This document shows positions 6,650-10,056 of a stretch of DNA of 10,056 nucleotides, piece after piece. The notes below the pieces were generated by a model. The model saw only the letters and a program-made list of their open reading frames with translations. It made no database searches and was not told the origin of the DNA. Position 1 is the stretch's first letter. Every line of letters begins with the position of its first letter. This stretch comes from Candidatus Saccharimonadota bacterium (GTDB lineage: Bacteria > Eremiobacterota > Xenobia > Xenobiales > Xenobiaceae), in contig SFMI01000061.1 in assembly GCA_004554425.1 (NCBI GenBank), forward strand, positions 1 to 10,056, written 5' to 3'. Position numbers and translations under genes: made by a program.

Positions 6650-7588
6650 ATGACAGATCAAGCAAACAACAAGATAATGAAGCGTGTAGTTAGCGTAAGT
6701 ATTGGTTCCTCTACTCGCGATCATAGTGTGAATACCGAACTTTTGGGCATTCCTTTTGAAATTTCCCGTCGCGGCACCGACGGTGACTTGCGTAAAGCCA
6801 AAGAGGTTCTTAAAGAACTCGACGGAAAAGTAGATGCTATCGGTTTAGGCGGTCTCGACGTATATTTATACAGTAAGACCAAACGCTATGCTTTGCGTGA
6901 CGGCTTGAAACTTCTCCAGCTAGTCGAGCACACCCCAGTTGTCGATGGAAGCGGCCTCAAAAACACTTTAGAGCGCGAAGTTATCAAAATGCTGGCCAAC
7001 GATGAGCGAATTCCTCTCAAAGGTAAAAAAGTTTTGATGGTTTGCGCCTTAGATCGCTTCGGTATGGCCGGAGCTTTGGAAGAAGCCGGAGCCAAAGTTA
7101 CTTATGGAGATCTGATTTTCTCTTTAAATTTAGATCAGCCCATATTAAGTTTGGACGAACTGGCCGAAAGAGCCGACAAGTTGCTGCCAGATTTTTGCAA
7201 ATTGCCTATAAGTATGCTTTATCCCACAGGCAAAAAACAAGCAGATATTGAGCCGACTCCACTAACAGACAAATATTACCAAGATGCCGAAATCATAGCT
7301 GGCGACTTCCTCTTTATCCGTCGCCATCTCCCCGACCGCTTGGAAGGCAAAACAATTATAACCAATACGGTCACTAGCAAAGATCTTGACGAATTGCGCA
7401 AGCGCGGTGTAACATACTTGGTCACTACTACGCCCGAATTTAACGGACGCTCCTTCGGCACAAACGTTATGGAGGCCGTAATGCTGGCGATTTTAGGTAA
7501 AAAATGGGAAGAAGTCGAACCGCAAGATTATTTAAACTTAATCAAGCGTCTCGAGTTCAAACCGCGTGTTGTCAAGCTTCAGGACTAA
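6650..7588 (+). CDS. Uncharacterised Rossmann-like protein, possible cysteine-less relative of the acyl-ACP reductase
   Basis: I do not recognise a characterised family for this 312-residue protein. It has no signal or membrane segment. It shows GTDGDLRKAKEVL at 42-54, AIGLGGLDVYL at 63-73, VVDGSGLKNTLEREV at 97-111, a Rossmann-like KGKKVLMVCALDRFGMAGAL at 124-143, TIITNTVT at 235-242, and EFNGRSFGTNVMEAVMLAILGK at 263-284. These blocks occur in the same order as GLGGYTS, SGNSYTVATAVE, ATVAVVGATGSIGS and LACMAETMILTLEG of the preceding reductase, suggesting remote paralogy. The position matching Cys294 is Asn272. The ATG lies two bases after the reductase stop without a ribosome binding site, so expression is probably coupled. 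A later ATG at residue 10 is an alternative start. A regulatory, scaffold or second-dehydrogenase role is possible. Confidence 0.75.
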   Translation: MTDQANNKIMKRVVSVSIGSSTRDHSVNTELLGIPFEISRRGTDGDLRKAKEVLKELDGKVDAIGLGGLDVYLYSKTKRYALRDGLKLLQLVEHTPVVDGSGLKNTLEREVIKMLANDERIPLKGKKVLMVCALDRFGMAGALEEAGAKVTYGDLIFSLNLDQPILSLDELAERADKLLPDFCKLPISMLYPTGKKQADIEPTPLTDKYYQDAEIIAGDFLFIRRHLPDRLEGKTIITNTVTSKDLDELRKRGVTYLVTTTPEFNGRSFGTNVMEAVMLAILGKKWEEVEPQDYLNLIKRLEFKPRVVKLQD

Positions 7589-7641
7589 TCTTCCATTCTC
7601 TTATACATCAACGCATTTAACGCTATGCGTCGGAGGCAAAT

Positions 7642-8169
7642 ATGGCTAACGAAAAAACCAATTATTTAACCAGGCAAGGTCTGATTGATGCTCAACAGAA
7701 GCTCAACTATTTAAAAACTACCAAACGTGAGCAAATTGCTGAGCGTATCCGCATAGCCCGTGAATTCGGTGATATTTCCGAAAACGCCGAATACGAAAGC
7801 GCCAAAGCCGAGCAAGGTTTCGTCGAAGGTACTATCAGCGAACTCGAGCGCGTTTTACAAAACTACACCATTATTGGTGAAAATTCCGAAGGTAATGTCG
7901 GCGGCCAGCTCAGAGAAGTCAACCTCGGCGTACTCGTTACTATCGTTAATACCGAAAAAGACGAAAATGGCAACGAAGAGCGTTACTCCTTAGAGATCGT
8001 CGGTACCCGCGAGACCAATCCTCAAAACGGTCGTATTTCCAACGATTGTCCTTTAGGTGCTGCCTTACTCGGTCACGGTCTGGGTGACATTGTCGACGTA
8101 AAAACCCCCAGCGGGATTATCTCCTGGAAGATTGAGAGCATTCAGCCTGCTGGCGTCAAGATCGCTTAA
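7642..8169 (+). CDS. greA: Transcription elongation factor GreA
   Basis: GreA enters the RNA polymerase secondary channel and stimulates cleavage of backtracked transcripts. The 175-residue protein begins with the N-terminal coiled coil (about residues 10-80). The tip motif EFGDISENAEYESAKAEQ carries the two acids that hold the catalytic metal, Asp44 and Glu47, matching Asp41/Glu44 of E. coli. The C-terminal FKBP-like domain is visible with VTIVN, YSLEIVGTRE, ISNDCPLGAALLGHGLGDIVDV and the closing WKIESIQ. It is about 15 residues longer than typical GreA; part of the excess is a charged DENGNEER insertion near residue 115. A perfect GGAGG precedes the ATG by five bases. It is followed by an intrinsic terminator and then lysS, an order common in Bacillota. 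It lies 53 bases after the preceding gene. Confidence 0.97.
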   Translation: MANEKTNYLTRQGLIDAQQKLNYLKTTKREQIAERIRIAREFGDISENAEYESAKAEQGFVEGTISELERVLQNYTIIGENSEGNVGGQLREVNLGVLVTIVNTEKDENGNEERYSLEIVGTRETNPQNGRISNDCPLGAALLGHGLGDIVDVKTPSGIISWKIESIQPAGVKIA

Positions 8170-8200
8170 TATTTTTCCAGACGTTTTTCCATCAAATCCG

Positions 8201-8247
8201 AAGGTTCCGCCTAAAACAGACCGATAAGGTAAGACGGGGCCTTTTTT
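8201..8247 (+). terminator. Intrinsic terminator after greA
   Basis: AAGGTTCCG 8201-8209 pairs with CGGGGCCTT 8235-8243. This is a 9-bp stem with two G-T wobbles, extendable by CCT/AGG inside, followed directly by a T run to 8247. It lies 32 bases after the greA stop and 30 bases before lysS, so lysS may have its own promoter or depend on read-through. I saw no T-box. Confidence 0.75.
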
Positions 8248-8276
8248 GTGCAAGCAAATATAGAAAGGTCAGCTAT

Positions 8277-9803
8277 ATGAGTCAAGAACAGAAAAAGGCT
8301 AAGCGCCAAGCTGCTCCCGAGCTCAGCTTAAGCGAGCAGCAAGCCATTCGCATTCAGCACTTGAGAGCCTTAGAAGAGCAAGGCCTCAACCCTTACGGTA
8401 AAAAATTTATCCGCACCAAAAATGCCGCCTTCATTAAAGATAAATATAAAGATTTAGCTCCTGAAGAAGAGTTAGAAGAAGAAATCAGCTTAGCTGGCCG
8501 TATCACCGCTTGGCGCGGTCATGGTAAAGCTTCCTTTATCGATTTAACTGATCTTTCCGACCGTATTCAGCTTTACTTCAAATATGATGTGCTGGGTGAA
8601 GAATCTTACAAGCGCTTAAGCTTGGCCGATTTGGGCGACCTTATCACTGTAAAGGGCGTAGTCTTCCGCACCAGCCGCGGCGAGCTTTCTATTCGAGTCA
8701 AAGAATGGAGCATTGCCGCTAAGAGCTTGATTCCTCCGCCAGAGAAGTTCCATGGTTTGACCGACGTTGAAGTTCGCTACAGACAGCGTTACGCCGACCT
8801 TATCGCCAATAAAGACGTACGCGAAGTCTTCATTAAACGCAGCCATATTATCGCTGCCATTCGTCGCCATCTCGACAGCATGGGTTTCTTGGAAGTGGAA
8901 ACTCCTTGTATGTCTACTGTAGCCGGCGGCGCTGCTGCTCGTCCTTTCGTCACTCACCACAACGCGCTCAATGTTGATATGTACTTGCGCATTGCTACCG
9001 AACTTCACTTGAAGCGCTGCATTGTCGGCGGTTTGGAAAAAGTGTACGAAATTGGTCGACTCTTCCGCAATGAAGGCATCGACACTAAACACAATCCTGA
9101 GTTTACCACCATCGAGCTTTACGAAGCTTGGAGCGACTGTGAAGGCATGATGAAAATTACCGAAGGTATTATCGACACTTGCTGCAACGAAGTTCTCCAT
9201 ACCCACAACGTCACTTTTATGGGTCACGAACTCGACTTACGTCCTCCTTATCCTCGCCTTACTATGGATTCTTTATTCCAGAAATATGCAGGAATTTCTA
9301 TTAAAGAGCTCAGAGAGCCCGGACGCGCTAAAGAAAAAGCTTTGGAACTTGGTATCAACTTAGGGAACAAAGAGCATACTTTAGCTCAATTGTTTGATAA
9401 GATCTTTGAAGCTACTTGCGAAGAGCATCTCATTCAGCCCACCTTTGTTACCGAGCAGCCCGTAGAGCTTTCTCCTTTAGCCAAGCGCAAAGATGACGAT
9501 CCTACTTTGACCGACCGCTTCGAGCTTTTCGTTTGCGGCAGCGAGTTAGCCAACGCTTTCAGCGAAGTAAACGATCCTTTCGATCAGCGCAAACGCTTTG
9601 AAGAGCAGCAAGCTCTTAAAGGTATTGACGACGAAGCCCATCCTTTAGATGAAGACTTCCTCAATGCCCTTATGTACGGTATGCCTCCTACAGGTGGTTT
9701 AGGTATCGGTATCGACCGTTTGGTTATGCTCTTAACTGGCCAAAACTGCATCCGTGACGTCCTTCTCTTCCCCACTATGAAGCCTTTGGATAGCGATAAA
9801 TAA
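8277..9803 (+). CDS. lysS: Lysine--tRNA ligase, class II
   Basis: A 508-residue class IIb aminoacyl-tRNA synthetase that charges tRNA-Lys. The N-terminal anticodon-binding OB domain covers about residues 65-150 (ISLAGRITAWRGHGKASFIDL). The catalytic core follows, with motif 1 at about 185-212 (FIKRSHIIAAIRRHL..MGFLEVETPCM), motif 2 at about 260-280 (GRLFRNEGIDTKHNPEFTTI) and motif 3 at 476-487 (GIGIDRLVMLLT). The lysine-specific AGGAAARPFVTHHNAL segment is present. Length is normal; the N-terminus has a short charged extension (SQEQKKAKRQAAPEL). GAAAGG lies eight bases before the ATG. It stands alone after the greA terminator and ends before a second terminator. Confidence 0.98.
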   Translation: MSQEQKKAKRQAAPELSLSEQQAIRIQHLRALEEQGLNPYGKKFIRTKNAAFIKDKYKDLAPEEELEEEISLAGRITAWRGHGKASFIDLTDLSDRIQLYFKYDVLGEESYKRLSLADLGDLITVKGVVFRTSRGELSIRVKEWSIAAKSLIPPPEKFHGLTDVEVRYRQRYADLIANKDVREVFIKRSHIIAAIRRHLDSMGFLEVETPCMSTVAGGAAARPFVTHHNALNVDMYLRIATELHLKRCIVGGLEKVYEIGRLFRNEGIDTKHNPEFTTIELYEAWSDCEGMMKITEGIIDTCCNEVLHTHNVTFMGHELDLRPPYPRLTMDSLFQKYAGISIKELREPGRAKEKALELGINLGNKEHTLAQLFDKIFEATCEEHLIQPTFVTEQPVELSPLAKRKDDDPTLTDRFELFVCGSELANAFSEVNDPFDQRKRFEEQQALKGIDDEAHPLDEDFLNALMYGMPPTGGLGIGIDRLVMLLTGQNCIRDVLLFPTMKPLDSDK

Positions 9804-9809
9804 TAGAAA

Positions 9810-9841
9810 AAGTAAGTAGCCTTGCTATAGGCTAAATACTT
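9810..9841 (+). repeat. Imperfect hairpin directly after the lysS stop
   Basis: AAGTA 9810-9814 and TAGCCT 9817-9822 pair with AGGCTA 9829-9834 and TACTT 9837-9841, with an AG/AA internal loop and a TGCTAT terminal loop. No T run follows directly. It may assist the terminator that begins three bases later. Confidence 0.45.
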
Positions 9842-9892
9842 AAAGAGCTCTGTTAAACACAAGCCGAGTGTAAGTGTTAGCAGAGCTTTTTT
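9842..9892 (+). terminator. Intrinsic terminator after lysS
   Basis: AGCTCTG 9846-9852 pairs with CAGAGCT 9881-9887. The stem extends inward through an imperfect TTAAACAC / GTGTTA helix, and a run of six T ends at 9892. A-rich sequence on the left arm pairs with the T run, so it could also work in the opposite direction. It closes the lysS transcript ahead of the transposable element. Confidence 0.8.
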
Positions 9893-9904
9893 ATAAGATA
9901 CCCA

Positions 9905-9944
9905 GCCATTCATCCCACGGTCTAAAGACCGTGGGATGAATGGC
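9905..9944. repeat. 18-bp perfect inverted repeat, probable left-end hairpin of an IS200/IS605-family element
   Basis: The arm 9905-9922 is the exact reverse complement of 9927-9944, with a TAAA loop. Its core CCCACGGTC...GACCGTGGG followed by ATGAATGGC is reminiscent, from memory, of sequences around IS200/IS605-type elements. These elements carry subterminal hairpins recognised as single strands and have no terminal inverted repeats. It lies 91 bases before the TnpB start, where a left-end hairpin is expected. It has no T run, and a separate terminator already lies upstream, so a terminator role is unlikely. The exact element boundary cannot be fixed without the right end or an empty site. 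Confidence 0.65.
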
Positions 9945-9951
9945 GTCAACT

Positions 9952-9980
9952 TTGGACGAAATGCAGCCTTGCTGTAATAT
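9952..9980 (+). promoter_or_regulatory. Sigma-70-type promoter candidate for the transposase gene
   Basis: TTGGAC at 9952-9957 and TAATAT at 9975-9980 are separated by 17 bases, close to the consensus for the housekeeping sigma factor. It lies inside the presumed element, between the inverted repeat and the ribosome binding site, leaving a leader of about 50 bases. Confidence 0.45.
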
Positions 9981-10035
9981 AATATTCCGGTAACACACAT
10001 GGTACTATTCTAAATCTATAGAAAGGAGAAATCAT

Positions 10036-10056
10036 ATGTATCTTACTGTAAAGCAA
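10036..10056 (+). CDS. tnpB: Start of an IS200/IS605-family TnpB (OrfB), cut by the window edge
   Basis: Only seven codons are inside the window: ATG TAT CTT ACT GTA AAG CAA, giving MYLTVKQ. This N-terminus is characteristic of TnpB/OrfB proteins of IS605/IS1341-type elements in Bacillota, which often begin MYLTVKQ followed by a 'HLSKEEY'-like stretch (from memory). GAAAGGAGAA ends five bases before the ATG and provides a strong ribosome binding site. TnpB is an RNA-guided nuclease related to Cas12; its guide RNA comes from the element's right end, outside this window. No tnpA is visible between the hairpin and this start, so the element may be tnpB-only. The call rests on seven residues plus the upstream inverted repeat. 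Confidence 0.7.

Noticed and set aside
8170..8276. T-box leader ahead of lysS
   Set aside because: No T-box AGGGTGG-type motif or specifier stem is present; the space is accounted for by the greA terminator and the ribosome binding site.
8616..9227. 203-codon open frame on the minus strand inside lysS
   Set aside because: It is antisense to a complete, motif-verified lysS, shows no recognisable protein features, and arises from the codon usage of lysS.
9584..10000. 138-codon open frame on the minus strand spanning the lysS end, terminators and palindrome
   Set aside because: It reads through terminator hairpins and the inverted repeat, and its C-terminal half is antisense to lysS; no domain is visible.

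Overview
The window most likely comes from an anaerobic member of the Bacillota. A diderm lineage such as the Negativicutes is plausible. The greA-lysS gene order is typical of Bacillota, and the IS200/IS605-type transposase start at the right edge resembles Bacillota copies. The corrinoid/iron-chelate binding protein has an N-terminal export segment but no lipobox cysteine, which suits a cell with a periplasm better than a monoderm. This placement is inference; there is no rRNA or species marker here.

Left part, minus strand (about 3301 down to 1): an ABC importer operon in the order binding protein, FecCD-type permease, ATPase. It best fits vitamin B12/corrinoid uptake (BtuF-BtuC-BtuD type), with an iron-chelate role possible. 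A secreted M48 metalloprotease gene follows 32 bases downstream. It is interrupted by an in-frame TAA just before its HExxH zinc motif, and the reading frame continues intact beyond the stop to the window edge.

Middle, plus strand (3546-7588): a PLP class III aminotransferase of the putrescine aminotransferase (PatA/YgjG) type, then a 285-base gap, then three tightly packed genes. These are an SRPBCC/START-like small-molecule-binding protein, a homologue of cyanobacterial long-chain acyl-ACP reductase (AAR) that keeps the proposed catalytic cysteine, and a 312-residue protein that looks like a remote, cysteine-less relative of that reductase. I infer an undescribed acyl-aldehyde or amine pathway; it is the best candidate here for a new system. 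The divergent intergenic region (3302-3545) holds three exactly abutting hairpins, and the gap before the SRPBCC gene holds several more. Both may be structured RNA.

Right part, plus strand: greA and lysS, each followed by a good intrinsic terminator. Beyond the lysS terminator lie an 18-bp perfect inverted repeat, a promoter-like sequence, a strong ribosome binding site and the first seven codons (MYLTVKQ) of an IS200/IS605-family TnpB. The repeat is probably the left-end hairpin of that element.
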